From: DAMBHY01 sp032068765
GTDB taxonomy: Bacteria; Bacteroidota; Bacteroidia; Bacteroidales; Dysgonomonadaceae
NCBI GenBank assembly: GCA_032068765.1
Contig: DAMBHY010000008.1
Span: 1 to 64,000 of the forward strand
Direction of reading: 5' to 3'
DNA length: 64,000 nt
Both the position numbers and the translations under genes were made by a program. This document shows, piece after piece, positions 42,330 through 51,576 of this stretch (the stretch's first letter is position 1; every line of letters begins with the position of its first letter). The notes under the pieces are model-generated. The model was not told the DNA's origin, did no database searches, and saw nothing but the letters and a program-made list of their open reading frames with translations.

Positions 42330-42773
42330 TTATTTTCTAAAAATTGAAAACAATCCGCCTTTGGATTTCCGATTGTTCTTTTCGGGATCATATTCCATGA
42401 TTCTTCTAAAAGCACTCTCGCCTCTGCGCGTTGCTTGAACAGCATCGTAAATGATTCCCCAATCAGGAAGACCGCCTAAATTTCTATCATCAATAAATAA
42501 ATCGGCTTTTACTTTTCTACAAGAACCTTTGAATTCTGGACTCAATTTTTCTTCTGGAAAATTCGCATTGTAAGCATAAAATTCAATACCATTTTTTGCA
42601 CAAAAATCTATCGCTTCCTGCAACAAATCTCCTTCTCGCACAGTCCACAAAATTAACCGGTGGTTGTCCTCTTGAAGTTTCCTCAAAGTCTCAAAAGCAA
42701 ATGGAATCGGTTTCCCTATTTTGGGATACTCATGTTCAACAATTGTTCCGTCAAAATCTACAGCTATTATCAT
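42330..42773 (-). CDS. small HAD-family hydrolase (BT0820-like)
   Basis: A 147-residue protein with HAD motif I IIAVDFDGTIV at its N-terminus, motif II in LILWTVREGD, and acidic motif IV residues in ADLFIDDRNLGG. It has no large cap domain and resembles small Bacteroidetes HAD phosphatases of unknown substrate. The ATG at 42773 puts the DxDGT motif at the usual distance from the start; the open frame goes back to 42806 but adds unrelated residues. It is divergent from the TonB receptor across a palindrome at 42809-42828. Confidence 0.85.
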   Translation of the reverse strand: MIIAVDFDGTIVEHEYPKIGKPIPFAFETLRKLQEDNHRLILWTVREGDLLQEAIDFCAKNGIEFYAYNANFPEEKLSPEFKGSCRKVKADLFIDDRNLGGLPDWGIIYDAVQATRRGESAFRRIMEYDPEKNNRKSKGGLFSIFRK

Positions 42774-42808
42774 AATTGTGTGTTTAGAGAGAACAAAGCT
42801 AATCAAAA

Positions 42809-42828
42809 AATCACTACTATTAGTGATT
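42809..42828. promoter_or_regulatory. palindromic operator candidate
   Basis: AATCACTA-CTAT-TAGTGATT is a perfect 8-bp inverted repeat. It lies about 22 bp upstream of a TTCTTTG -7-like element (42851-42857), so it overlaps the -33 region of the receptor/heme operon. It is also about 35 bp upstream of the divergent HAD gene. No regulator gene is adjacent. Confidence 0.5.
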
Positions 42829-42877
42829 GTGACACTAAAAAAAACCTTGTTTCTTTGTACAAAATAAACAACAATAC

Positions 42878-44968
42878 ATGAACCTCCAAACTAACAAAAT
42901 CATCAAATTCACTGTTCTGACAATTGCATTTGTCATGTTAACAAACTCCACTTTAAAATCACAAATACCAATAGATTCAGTAAAAAATTTGTCATTAGAC
43001 ACCTTGGTAATCTCGGCGATAAAATCCCCAAACAGACAATGGAGAATGCCTTTGGCATCTACGACCGTTTCATCAGCGACCATCCAAAAAAATCTTGTGT
43101 ATGAGATGAAAGACTTCTCCGGAGCAATACCGAATTTTGTAATGATTGACAGAGATTCTAAAAGAACATCCTCTATCTTTATACGAGGATTGGGCACGTT
43201 AATCAATACTCCGGCCGTTACGATGTATGTAGATGGTGTTCCACACTTTGAAAAATCATCCTTTGATATAAGCTTGATGGATGTAGAAAAAATTGAATTC
43301 TTACGAGGTCCTCAAGGTACTTTGTATGGTCGCAACGCTATGGGAGGGACCATTCTTATTCAAACTAAATCACCCTTTACTCATCAGGGAACAACCATAA
43401 ACGCACGTGTTGGAAGTTTTAACAACACGCATCTTTCTTTGTCTCATCTTGGAAAGATAAATAATAAATTCGCTTACGGAATTTCCGCCGCAAAAGAAGA
43501 TTTTGGAGGATATATAAAAAATGAATATCTGAATAAGATGTCAGACAAAATGAATTCTTTTAACGTTAACGGCAAACTGGAATGGCGTCCAAACAAAAAC
43601 TTGAATTTGCGCTTAACACAAAAATATGAAAATGTAAATCAGGGAGCGATGAGTTATAGTGAACTAAAGGATGATGGGAGCGTAGATTTTGTAAGATTGG
43701 ATCATGACAGTAAATATGCACGCAAAATATACGAAAGCGGACTTCAGATTGACTACAGAAATCGATTGTTCTGGATGCGGGCGCAAACATCCTTTCAGTG
43801 GCTGAAAGACAATTACGATGTTGATCAGGATATGACGTCTATAAATCTTTATTACGCGCAACAAATCGAAAATCATAAATTAATTTCACAAGAAATTAAT
43901 TTCAGAGGCTTCAATACCGGAATATATAACTGGAGTTTTGGAGTATTTTTATTCAATCAACAAATTGACAGAAACACGGACGTCTATATGAATCATGTAA
44001 AACCGAATTATATCATCAACAAAATTTATGATGATTTTTCAAAAGGTTTTGCAGTATATCATCAGTCGGAATTTAAAATCAATGACAATCTGAAAATGGA
44101 CGCAGGTGTGAGATTTGATTACGAAAAAGCCAATTCGCTTCTTGAGGAAATGAAAACAGTAGAAGGAATTACCAATCCTGTAAAAACATACGAATCTCCG
44201 TTGACTTTTAAACAGTTTTCTCCGAAATTTTCGTTTCAATATGTTTTCAGCCCAATATCACAAGCGTACATAACAGTTTCAAAAGGATATAAAACAGGAG
44301 GATTTAATACTGCTTTTAGCAAAGATGAAGAACGTACATTTTCTCCTGAAAGCAGTTGGAATTACGAAATCGGGACGAAAGCAGCATCAGAAAACAACAA
44401 AATTTCCGGAGAAATTTCTTTTTTCTACATTGATATAGAAAACCAACAAATAAAACAATCGATAGACAAATTGGGAGTTTTAATTCGTAATGCAGGAAAA
44501 TCAGTCAGCAAAGGTGCGGAATTAAGCATGAATATAAATCCTGTAAAGCAACTTAATCTACAACTAGCATATGGATTTACTGACGCCCGATTCACAAATT
44601 ACAGTTATAATCAAAAAATTGATTATTCAGGAAAATTCATCCCTTTTGTGCCTCGCCACACATTGACTTTAGGTGCGGAAACTTTTATTCCATTTAAAAG
44701 TAAAATCACCGACAAATTAATTTTCAAACTAAACTACAAAGGATTGGGCGATATTTATTGGAACGAAGACAATGAAAGAAAACAGCCTTTTTATGGCACT
44801 CTAGATGGAAGCGTAGGTGTTTGGAAAAACAACATAAACTTTACATTTTGGGCAAAAAATATTACCAATCAAGAATATTTAGGTTATTTGTTCACAAGCG
44901 GAAAAAGTGTATTTGCTAAAAAAAGTAAACCTTTAATGTGCGGATTAAATATTTCCGTATCTTTCTAA
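42878..44968 (+). CDS. TonB-dependent outer membrane receptor (putative porphyrin or iron-complex uptake)
   Basis: A 696-residue receptor with a signal peptide (residues 1 to about 28), a TonB-box-like LDTLVISAIKSPN, a plug with SSIFIRGLGTLINTPAVTMYVDGVP and KIEFLRGPQGTLYGRNAMGG (residues about 105-160), and a barrel ending ISVSF. It belongs to the iron-complex/siderophore-type receptors rather than the SusC type, since no CarboxypepD domain is present. It is followed after 7 bp by a permease and then by hemN and a protoporphyrinogen oxidase gene, which suggests porphyrin, heme or siderophore as cargo. The cargo is inference. Confidence 0.9.
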   Translation: MNLQTNKIIKFTVLTIAFVMLTNSTLKSQIPIDSVKNLSLDTLVISAIKSPNRQWRMPLASTTVSSATIQKNLVYEMKDFSGAIPNFVMIDRDSKRTSSIFIRGLGTLINTPAVTMYVDGVPHFEKSSFDISLMDVEKIEFLRGPQGTLYGRNAMGGTILIQTKSPFTHQGTTINARVGSFNNTHLSLSHLGKINNKFAYGISAAKEDFGGYIKNEYLNKMSDKMNSFNVNGKLEWRPNKNLNLRLTQKYENVNQGAMSYSELKDDGSVDFVRLDHDSKYARKIYESGLQIDYRNRLFWMRAQTSFQWLKDNYDVDQDMTSINLYYAQQIENHKLISQEINFRGFNTGIYNWSFGVFLFNQQIDRNTDVYMNHVKPNYIINKIYDDFSKGFAVYHQSEFKINDNLKMDAGVRFDYEKANSLLEEMKTVEGITNPVKTYESPLTFKQFSPKFSFQYVFSPISQAYITVSKGYKTGGFNTAFSKDEERTFSPESSWNYEIGTKAASENNKISGEISFFYIDIENQQIKQSIDKLGVLIRNAGKSVSKGAELSMNINPVKQLNLQLAYGFTDARFTNYSYNQKIDYSGKFIPFVPRHTLTLGAETFIPFKSKITDKLIFKLNYKGLGDIYWNEDNERKQPFYGTLDGSVGVWKNNINFTFWAKNITNQEYLGYLFTSGKSVFAKKSKPLMCGLNISVSF

Positions 44969-44975
44969 CCTAAAT

Positions 44976-46190
44976 ATGAAGCAAAACAAGTCATATAATT
45001 TATTTACTTTTTACTCACTTTACATCGCGCAAAGTATTCCGATGTCTTTCTTCGCGACCGCATTACCCATTTTGATGCGTCAAGGAGATTACACGCTTAC
45101 AACCATTGCATTAACAAAACTAATTAAACTTCCTTGGATGCTCAAGTTTATTTGGTCTCCTTTGGTGGACAGCAGAACGGAAACTTTGAAAGATTATAAA
45201 CGCTGGATAATAGCTTCGGAAAGTATTTATGCGATATTCATTTTTGCAATAATTTTTCTAGACTTCAAGACCGATTTGTTTCTTGTAGTAATTCTTTTGC
45301 TTCTTGCATTTATTTCTTCTGCAACACAGGACATTGCAACCGATGCCATGGCCGCTCGTGCATTTGAGAGGAAAGACAACAGTCTCATTAATAGCATACA
45401 ATCGATGGGTTCTTTCACCGGAAGCATGGTGGGAAGCGGCTTGTTAATCATTTTAATGAAAAAATCTGGAATGACAGGCATTCTTCCCTGGCTTGTGGCA
45501 TTTGTTGTAGCAGCCATACTACCACTCATTTTTAATAAAAGTATCTCTTTAAGAATAAGAACTAACACACAAAAAGCGCGTCCGCAAGATGTCATTTCTT
45601 TTTTTAAACAAAAAAATATCGGATATCATATCCTTTACCTTGTAATATATTATGCAGCATTAATCGGCATTTTGGGAGTAATGAGCCCGATGATGGTCGA
45701 TTTAGGTTTTGAAATGCATCAAATCGGTTTTATGGTAGGAGTTGTGGGTATTTCAATGGGAATAGTTTCGTCATTTATTACAGGCATTTTCATTAAAAAA
45801 TTTGGTAATAAGACTGTTGCACGATTTGTGTCTGCTTTCATGATTATTACGCCCTTATTCTTCTTTTGGATAAATAGTACATCACAAATATCTTATACAA
45901 CAATTTTGATAGCAATTCTGCTATTGTGGGGTACTTACGGAATGTCCTCAACGGTCATAAACAGTTCAGCTATGCTGATCGTGAGAGATGGACGTGAAGG
46001 TACGGATTTTACGATGCAAATTGTTATCACCCATTTAACGGCAATGTTTATAGCTATTGGTTGCGCTAAAGTCGGAGATATTTTCGGATACGGAAACCTG
46101 TTTTTGTTGGAACTAGCGATTGCTATCTTGTCTTTTTCGTACGTTATGACTGCCAAACCTTTTAAAAAATCAAATTCAATCAGTAATTAA
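44976..46190 (+). CDS. MFS permease of the RhtX/FptX/AmpG type
   Basis: A 404-residue protein with about twelve transmembrane helices. The N-terminal segment LFTFYSLYIAQSIPMSFFATALPILMR (residues about 9-35), the LKFIWSPLVD loop and SSATQDIATDAMAARAFE are typical of AmpG-related permeases, including siderophore importers RhtX and FptX. It would move across the inner membrane what the upstream receptor brings in. It overlaps hemN by one base (TAATG), tying it to porphyrin metabolism. Muropeptide transport is the main alternative but is not supported by the neighbours. Confidence 0.88.
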   Translation: MKQNKSYNLFTFYSLYIAQSIPMSFFATALPILMRQGDYTLTTIALTKLIKLPWMLKFIWSPLVDSRTETLKDYKRWIIASESIYAIFIFAIIFLDFKTDLFLVVILLLLAFISSATQDIATDAMAARAFERKDNSLINSIQSMGSFTGSMVGSGLLIILMKKSGMTGILPWLVAFVVAAILPLIFNKSISLRIRTNTQKARPQDVISFFKQKNIGYHILYLVIYYAALIGILGVMSPMMVDLGFEMHQIGFMVGVVGISMGIVSSFITGIFIKKFGNKTVARFVSAFMIITPLFFFWINSTSQISYTTILIAILLLWGTYGMSSTVINSSAMLIVRDGREGTDFTMQIVITHLTAMFIAIGCAKVGDIFGYGNLFLLELAIAILSFSYVMTAKPFKKSNSISN

Positions 46191-47554
46191 TGTCTTCAAT
46201 CTTATCAAAATACAACGTTCCGGTTCCACGTTACACAAGCTATCCACCAGCAAATTTCTTCCACGAAGAGTTTACAGAAAAGGATTTGCTAAATGCAATT
46301 GATTTATCCAATTCTCAAAAACCGGAGCATATCTCTTTTTACATACACATTCCTTATTGCAAACGACTATGCTATTTCTGTGGATGCAATTCTTATATCA
46401 AGTCCAAAAATGCAGATGAAAATGTTTATGTGGATGCTGTTTTAAAAGAAATTGAAATAGTATGTAAAAGGATCGACCCAAAAAGAAAAATTTCTCAAAT
46501 CCATTTCGGCGGAGGTTCGCCTACTTCCATTGATTTGAATTTGATAAAAAAAATAAACGAAACGCTTCTCTCTAAATTTGATTGTATAGAAAATGCTGAA
46601 ATAGCGATTGAATGTCATGCCGGGTATTTAGATGAAGAGGATTTTTATACCTTGGCGGATAGTAAATTTAATCGCGTGAGTATTGGTATTCAGGATTTTT
46701 CACCCGAAGTGCTTAAGGCTTGCAACCGCATTCCTCCAAAACTTCCAATTGAAAAAATCTTCGAAATTCTTCGCAGCAGAAACATAAAAATTAATATGGA
46801 TTTCATTTACGGACTTCCTTATCAAACGCTCGTAGGATTTTCGGACAGCATCACAAAAGCTATTTCACTGTCGCCCGACAGACTTGTGACTTTTGGTTAC
46901 GCACATCTGCCGTCAGTCTTTCCTAATCAGATGATGCTCGAAAAAGCGGGACTTCCGTCTGAAGAACTTAAGAACAATCTTTATTTATCGGCACAAGAGT
47001 TACTAACGAAGGCAGGTTACACACAAATCGGATTGGATCACTTCGTGAAAAGAGAAGATGAATTATATCAAGCATTAATTTCTAACAAACTTCACCGAAA
47101 TTTTCAGGGATATTGCACGCGTCGAACAACTGGACAAGTTTACGCCTTCGGCGTAACGGGGATTTCACAACTATCTTCGGCTTACGCACAAAACACTAAG
47201 GACATACAAGGTTATATCAACTCCATTAATAACGGGATAATTCCCGTACTGCGAGGATATATCCTCAACGAAGAAGAGCAAATTACACGCGAGGTAATTA
47301 CTACACTCATGTGCAACGAGCAGATTGTGTGGCAAGAAATAGCAAATCATTTCGATAAAACCGTTAAGGAAATCAAACAGGCAACAGCATACAACAAAGA
47401 CAAATTGCAGGAAATGGCAGATGACGGCATTATCATCTTCGATGAAGATAAGATTGAAATGAAAATAAAGGGTTCGCCTTTTGTGCGTAATATTGCCGCA
47501 TCGTTAGACAAAAAATTACTACATTCGAAATTAAAATTTTCCAAACCTATTTAG
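46190..47554 (+). CDS. hemN: oxygen-independent coproporphyrinogen III dehydrogenase
   Basis: A 454-residue radical-SAM enzyme converting coproporphyrinogen III to protoporphyrinogen IX. The true-HemN cluster motif CKRLCYFCGC (Cys57, Cys61, Cys64, Cys66) distinguishes it from HemW proteins. HFGGGSPTSID follows, with RVSIGIQDFSPEVLKACNR and the C-terminal QGYCTRRTTGQVYAFGVTGIS segment also matching HemN. It starts on the last base of the permease stop codon. Confidence 0.96.
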   Translation: MSSILSKYNVPVPRYTSYPPANFFHEEFTEKDLLNAIDLSNSQKPEHISFYIHIPYCKRLCYFCGCNSYIKSKNADENVYVDAVLKEIEIVCKRIDPKRKISQIHFGGGSPTSIDLNLIKKINETLLSKFDCIENAEIAIECHAGYLDEEDFYTLADSKFNRVSIGIQDFSPEVLKACNRIPPKLPIEKIFEILRSRNIKINMDFIYGLPYQTLVGFSDSITKAISLSPDRLVTFGYAHLPSVFPNQMMLEKAGLPSEELKNNLYLSAQELLTKAGYTQIGLDHFVKREDELYQALISNKLHRNFQGYCTRRTTGQVYAFGVTGISQLSSAYAQNTKDIQGYINSINNGIIPVLRGYILNEEEQITREVITTLMCNEQIVWQEIANHFDKTVKEIKQATAYNKDKLQEMADDGIIIFDEDKIEMKIKGSPFVRNIAASLDKKLLHSKLKFSKPI

Positions 47555-47563
47555 AAACAAATT

Positions 47564-48922
47564 ATGGAAACAGACATACTTATCATTGGCGCCGGTCTGA
47601 CCGGATTATCTATCGGAGTGGAACTCAAAAAACGAAATAAAGATTTCATGATTCTTGAAAAATCATCGCGTGTGGGTGGTCAAATACACACTTACTTAGA
47701 AAGCGGTTTTTTGTTTGAATCGGGTCCTACTACAGGTTCGGGAGCTTCAGATGAGGTAATGGAAATGTTTTCAAATCTGGAATCTTTTTGCGAAGTAGAG
47801 TTTGCGAAAAAAGAATCTGAGAAACGGCTAATATGGAAAAATGGGAAATTTAATGAGCTTCCAAGCGGATTAATGAGTGCTATTACTACCCCACTCTTCA
47901 ATTTCTCCGACAAGATTAGAATTCTTGGCGAACCATTCCGAAAGAAAGGTAACAATCCCGATGAATCGGTAGCTTCGTTGGCAACAAGACGGTTGGGAAA
48001 ATCATTTGTAGAGTACGCGGTTGATCCTTTCCTTTCAGGAATTTATGCAGGAAATCCCGAAACTTTGGTCACTAGACATGCGCTTCCAAAACTCTACAAT
48101 TTGGAACAAAACTATGGAAGTTTCGTTGGTGGCGCCATCGCAAAAGCCAAGGAAGCTAAAAAGAATCCACCGAAAAACGCAAAGAAAGGTATTTTTTCAG
48201 TGAAAGGAGGTTTGGAAAGTCTTCCAAAGGCAATGAAGCAATATATCGGCAGTGAAAAAATTATACATTCCGCAGAAGATATCACTACTGTACCAGAAAA
48301 CGGCAAATGGAAAACAACTATCCAAAAAGATGGCGAAACCGTCACAATCATTTCGAACCAAGTCATCTCTACCATTGGTAGCTACAATCTTCCTCAGGTT
48401 TTTCCATTTATAGAAAAAGAAAAAATGAACAATCTAACCAACGTGGAATATGCCCCTGTGATTCAGGTTGCCGTAGGAATTAAAGACAAAATGAATTTGG
48501 ATTTCGATGCTTTCGGCGGATTGTTTAGTTCTAAAGATAAACAAGACTTTTTGGGAATTTTGTTTCCTTCGTCATGCTTTACTAATCGTAGTCCCGAAAA
48601 TGGGGTGCTTTTCTCATTTTTCATGGGAGGTATGAAGAGAAAAGACATCTTCGAATGGAGAGACGAGAAAATTTCGGAAACAGTTACAAACGCATTACAC
48701 ACGCATTTAGGATTTCCCAAAGGAACACAACCCGATTTGCTCAGAATATTCCGCCACAAATATGCGATTCCGCAATATGAGAAAAGTTCAGATATTCGTT
48801 TTGAAACAATACGCCAATTGGAAAAAGAATACAACGGTCTGCACATTGCGGGAAACTTGCGTGACGGCATCGGCATGGCACACAGAATAATTCAAGGAAT
48901 GAATCTTGGAAAAACAGTCTAA
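47564..48922 (+). CDS. protoporphyrinogen oxidase (HemY/PgoX type)
   Basis: A 452-residue FAD-dependent oxidase converting protoporphyrinogen IX to protoporphyrin IX. The N-terminal dinucleotide-binding motif ILIIGAGLTGLSIGVEL is followed by FMILEKSSRVGGQIHTY. Further typical parts are FVEYAVDPFLSGIYAGNPE, FSVKGGLESLPKAMKQ, and a C-terminal GLHIAGNLRDGIGMAHRII flavin segment. It is the last gene of the four-gene operon, 9 bp after hemN. Ferrochelatase is not in the window. The oxygen-dependent type next to an oxygen-independent HemN is common in Bacteroidetes; the electron acceptor is unknown. Confidence 0.93.
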   Translation: METDILIIGAGLTGLSIGVELKKRNKDFMILEKSSRVGGQIHTYLESGFLFESGPTTGSGASDEVMEMFSNLESFCEVEFAKKESEKRLIWKNGKFNELPSGLMSAITTPLFNFSDKIRILGEPFRKKGNNPDESVASLATRRLGKSFVEYAVDPFLSGIYAGNPETLVTRHALPKLYNLEQNYGSFVGGAIAKAKEAKKNPPKNAKKGIFSVKGGLESLPKAMKQYIGSEKIIHSAEDITTVPENGKWKTTIQKDGETVTIISNQVISTIGSYNLPQVFPFIEKEKMNNLTNVEYAPVIQVAVGIKDKMNLDFDAFGGLFSSKDKQDFLGILFPSSCFTNRSPENGVLFSFFMGGMKRKDIFEWRDEKISETVTNALHTHLGFPKGTQPDLLRIFRHKYAIPQYEKSSDIRFETIRQLEKEYNGLHIAGNLRDGIGMAHRIIQGMNLGKTV

Positions 48923-49030
48923 CAAATAAAATATACTGTAAAAATTGTCATTCTTTCTGCCATTTAGGGCAATGAAGAATTTGTATAGATTTTAACTTCG
49001 TTCAAAATGGGATAAAGAAAATACAATAAA

Positions 49031-49960
49031 TTATGACACAGCTTCTTTTATGTTTCTATAGAAAAGAAACCTAATTGCCCAGACAATGATAAAAGCTGCG
49101 CCAAATCTCACTGCTAATATCCACCACATCGAAACGCCAAGCGCAGCAAAAAGCAGATTATCTTCCAAGACAGAATGCGACATCGCCAAGTGATAATTCA
49201 AGAGATTTGCTTCTTCTTTTTTCACCTTGCCCTCGCTCATCTGATCCATCATCAAAGCACCGCCATAGGCAAGTCCGACGATATAACCTATCAACCACAG
49301 AAACCCAGTATTCAAAGGCAGTCCGAAGAACTTTAAAACAGGTGATATCACCTTACTCAGTTTGTCAATCAATTTATATTGAAGTAAGAAACCATAAAGG
49401 ACATTCAAAGCTAACACAATTCCTAGTATCAACAAACCCATATTAAATCCGCTCTTCAGCCATTCAACTAATAGTTGCAAGATGGAAGTCACTTCCTGTA
49501 AATTTGTTTGAGCAAACGTCGGTACACCCATATTTTTCGGTAAAACCCAATTCAAGAAAAGCCCGACAACGATGCTCATCACCACACGCAATACGGAAAC
49601 CGCCCAAAATGAAGTACCGGTTTTGGATTGAATAGTACTTTCGACTGGGAGATTGTGCGAAATCTGGCACATCAGCGCAAGAATAGTCAATTCCCGCAAG
49701 GTAATAGGCATGGATGTAATAATGGCAAGCGGCGCGTATAGCGGAAGAAAAATACTGCTGATAAAAACTATTGCGGTACTTCCTGGCAACCCCATATTAA
49801 TAAAAATTGGATTAAGGAACGAAGCCAGATAATCTAGAAATCCATAGTAATCCAATAAACGAACCAACAACGAGACAGGAAGAATAATTTTGAGCAGCCA
49901 AATGGATGTTTTTCCCGATTTAACTAAACTTGGACGCAATATTTCATTATAGAAATTCAT
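49031..49960 (-). CDS. nucleoside recognition (Gate) domain membrane protein
   Basis: A 309-residue membrane protein with two Gate-like blocks. The first spans about residues 20-140 (GKTSIWLLKIILPVSLLVRLLDYYGF, MGLPGSTAIVFISSIFLPLYAPLA) and the second about 165-300 (LIGYIVGLAYGGALMMDQMSEGKV, YHLAMSHSVLEDNLLFAALG). Gate domains occur in nucleoside transporters, FeoB and spore-maturation proteins; the substrate here is unknown. It lies 12 bp downstream of the stop-to-start interval after smpB on the same strand, so the two may share a transcript. Confidence 0.85.
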   Translation of the reverse strand: MNFYNEILRPSLVKSGKTSIWLLKIILPVSLLVRLLDYYGFLDYLASFLNPIFINMGLPGSTAIVFISSIFLPLYAPLAIITSMPITLRELTILALMCQISHNLPVESTIQSKTGTSFWAVSVLRVVMSIVVGLFLNWVLPKNMGVPTFAQTNLQEVTSILQLLVEWLKSGFNMGLLILGIVLALNVLYGFLLQYKLIDKLSKVISPVLKFFGLPLNTGFLWLIGYIVGLAYGGALMMDQMSEGKVKKEEANLLNYHLAMSHSVLEDNLLFAALGVSMWWILAVRFGAAFIIVWAIRFLFYRNIKEAVS

Positions 49961-49972
49961 TTTTCGACGATC

Positions 49973-50425
49973 TTATTTCTTAAACATTCTGTCCATATCT
50001 CTTTTGTCTTCCTTCTCCTTCAGCGCCTGGCGTTTATCATACTGCTTCTTACCTTTCGCTACCGCGATAACGAGTTTTGCCAAACCTTTTTCATTAATAA
50101 AAAGACGTGTAGGTATGATGGTAAAACCTGTTTCTTTTGTGGCACGCATAAGTTTTCTCAACTCCGTACGATTCAAAAGCAGTTTGCGGTCTCTGCGAGA
50201 ATCGTGGTTGTTGTAAGTACCATAAAAATACTCAGCGATATGCATATTTCTAACCCACAACTCATCACGCTCAAATAGGCAATAGGTATCCACCAGACTA
50301 GCTTTCCCTAAGCGCAACGATTTAATTTCCGTCCCGGTCAGCACAATGCCTGCAGTGTAGGTTTCAATCAGTTCGTAGTCGAAAGTCGCTCTTTTGTTTT
50401 TTATATTTATTTTGGATGGCTTCAT
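49973..50425 (-). CDS. smpB: SsrA-binding protein SmpB
   Basis: A 150-residue tmRNA-binding protein for ribosome rescue. Typical segments are INIKNKRATFDYELIETYTAGIVLTGTEIKSLR at the N-terminus, YCLFERDELWVRNMHIAEY, RKLLLNRTELRKL, and the basic tail VAVAKGKKQYDKRQALKEKEDKRD. The ATG at 50425 gives the usual length; the frame extends to 50470 without family similarity. The tmRNA gene itself is not in the window. Confidence 0.96.
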   Translation of the reverse strand: MKPSKINIKNKRATFDYELIETYTAGIVLTGTEIKSLRLGKASLVDTYCLFERDELWVRNMHIAEYFYGTYNNHDSRRDRKLLLNRTELRKLMRATKETGFTIIPTRLFINEKGLAKLVIAVAKGKKQYDKRQALKEKEDKRDMDRMFKK

Positions 50426-50516
50426 TCTTTTATTCAATGATGTTTTCCTTTGAGGAAATAGGAAATGCAAAGATAATCATAATCTGAACATCCTCAGTTT
50501 TCTATAAAAAAAGTCG

Positions 50517-50524
50517 TACTTTTG
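50517..50524 (+). promoter_or_regulatory. -7 box of pssA
   Basis: TACTTTTG matches TAnnTTTG, 25 bp upstream of the pssA ATG. Confidence 0.6.
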
Positions 50525-50549
50525 TGATAAATAAAATGATTGACAGTTT

Positions 50550-51257
50550 ATGAAAAAACATATACCCAACTGCATTACAATGATGAATCTTTTCTCAGGA
50601 TGCATTGCGATTGTAATGGCATTTCAACAAAATTTTCTCGGTGTTTTAATCTTCGTGTTACTTGCCGGAGTGTTCGATTTCTTCGACGGATTATCCGCCA
50701 GACTACTGCACGTAAGTTCTCCGATAGGAGTAGAACTCGATTCCTTGGCAGATGTGGTAAGTTTTGGCGTTGCGCCTGCTGCTGCTATTTTCATATTCTT
50801 GAAGGATTTTGCAACGTATCCCGATTTCTTACTTCCCTTGCAGGAATGGATTCCTTACGCAGCATTTTTTATTCCCGTGTTTTCCGCATTGCGTCTTGCA
50901 AGGTTCAATATTGACGACCAACAAACCACTACATTTCTGGGGCTACCCACACCTGCCGACGCATTGTTTTGGGTAAGTTATTGTTATGGAATAAATACTC
51001 ATGCTGAAAAGACCTATTTAGTTTACTATACTCTCTTACTTATTTTTTTATTCAGCTGGCTCATGGTTTCCGAAATTCCAATGTTCTCTTTTAAAATTAA
51101 AAGCATGAAATTAAAGGGAAACGAAAAACGACTGATACTTGCTTTGTTTATGATAACTAGTATTATTATTTGGGGAATAATTGGTATTGCTTATGGAATT
51201 CTAGTATATATTGCACTATCACTTCCTCTGAACAAGAAGAAAGCGGTACACGTTTAA
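50550..51257 (+). CDS. pssA: CDP-diacylglycerol--serine O-phosphatidyltransferase
   Basis: A 235-residue membrane enzyme making phosphatidylserine, precursor of phosphatidylethanolamine. The CDP-alcohol phosphatidyltransferase motif DG-x2-AR-x8-G-x3-D-x3-D is complete in the stretch DGLSARLLHVSSPIGVELDS followed by LAD. About seven transmembrane helices are predicted. It is followed after 25 bp by a DUF4834 gene. Confidence 0.95.
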   Translation: MKKHIPNCITMMNLFSGCIAIVMAFQQNFLGVLIFVLLAGVFDFFDGLSARLLHVSSPIGVELDSLADVVSFGVAPAAAIFIFLKDFATYPDFLLPLQEWIPYAAFFIPVFSALRLARFNIDDQQTTTFLGLPTPADALFWVSYCYGINTHAEKTYLVYYTLLLIFLFSWLMVSEIPMFSFKIKSMKLKGNEKRLILALFMITSIIIWGIIGIAYGILVYIALSLPLNKKKAVHV

Positions 51258-51282
51258 TAAAATAATTAAAGTAGTATATTCA

Positions 51283-51522
51283 ATGGGATTTTTTATTCTT
51301 ATCTTATTTATATTGATTTTTTATATTGGATTTAAATGGATTTCTAATATATTTTTTGGCGCGTTTACCCAAAATCAATCACAATCGACCTATCAACGAC
51401 AACGCGAAAGACAAACTCAGGAACCAGAAACGCAGGAAGACCGCATTCTTGATTTTCAACGAAAAAGTTTTGAATCTTCTGACCCCGAAGATGTGGAATT
51501 TGAAGAAATAAAGAATAAATAA
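51283..51522 (+). CDS. DUF4834 family protein
   Basis: A 79-residue protein with one N-terminal transmembrane helix (FFILILFILIFYIGFKW) and a Gln/Arg/Glu-rich tail ending in acidic residues (SSDPEDVEFEEIKNK). This matches my recollection of DUF4834, a Bacteroidetes family of unknown function usually placed next to pssA. A terminator follows at 51548. Confidence 0.8.
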   Translation: MGFFILILFILIFYIGFKWISNIFFGAFTQNQSQSTYQRQRERQTQEPETQEDRILDFQRKSFESSDPEDVEFEEIKNK

Positions 51523-51547
51523 TTGTTTTCTTATTCAACTAAAAGTG

Positions 51548-51576
51548 CCACAGACTAATAAATTCTGCGGTTTTTT
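51548..51576 (+). terminator. terminator of the pssA operon
   Basis: CCACAGA (51548-51554) pairs with TCTGCGG (51564-51570) with one G-T pair, followed by TTTTTT. Confidence 0.8.

Noticed and set aside
44976..46190. AmpG muropeptide permease
   Set aside because: Similarity allows it, but the one-base overlap with hemN and the TonB receptor upstream favour a porphyrin or siderophore-type role.
48923..49030. Inverted repeat around 48945-48985 as a bidirectional terminator
   Set aside because: Pairing is broken and no T run of useful length follows on either strand.
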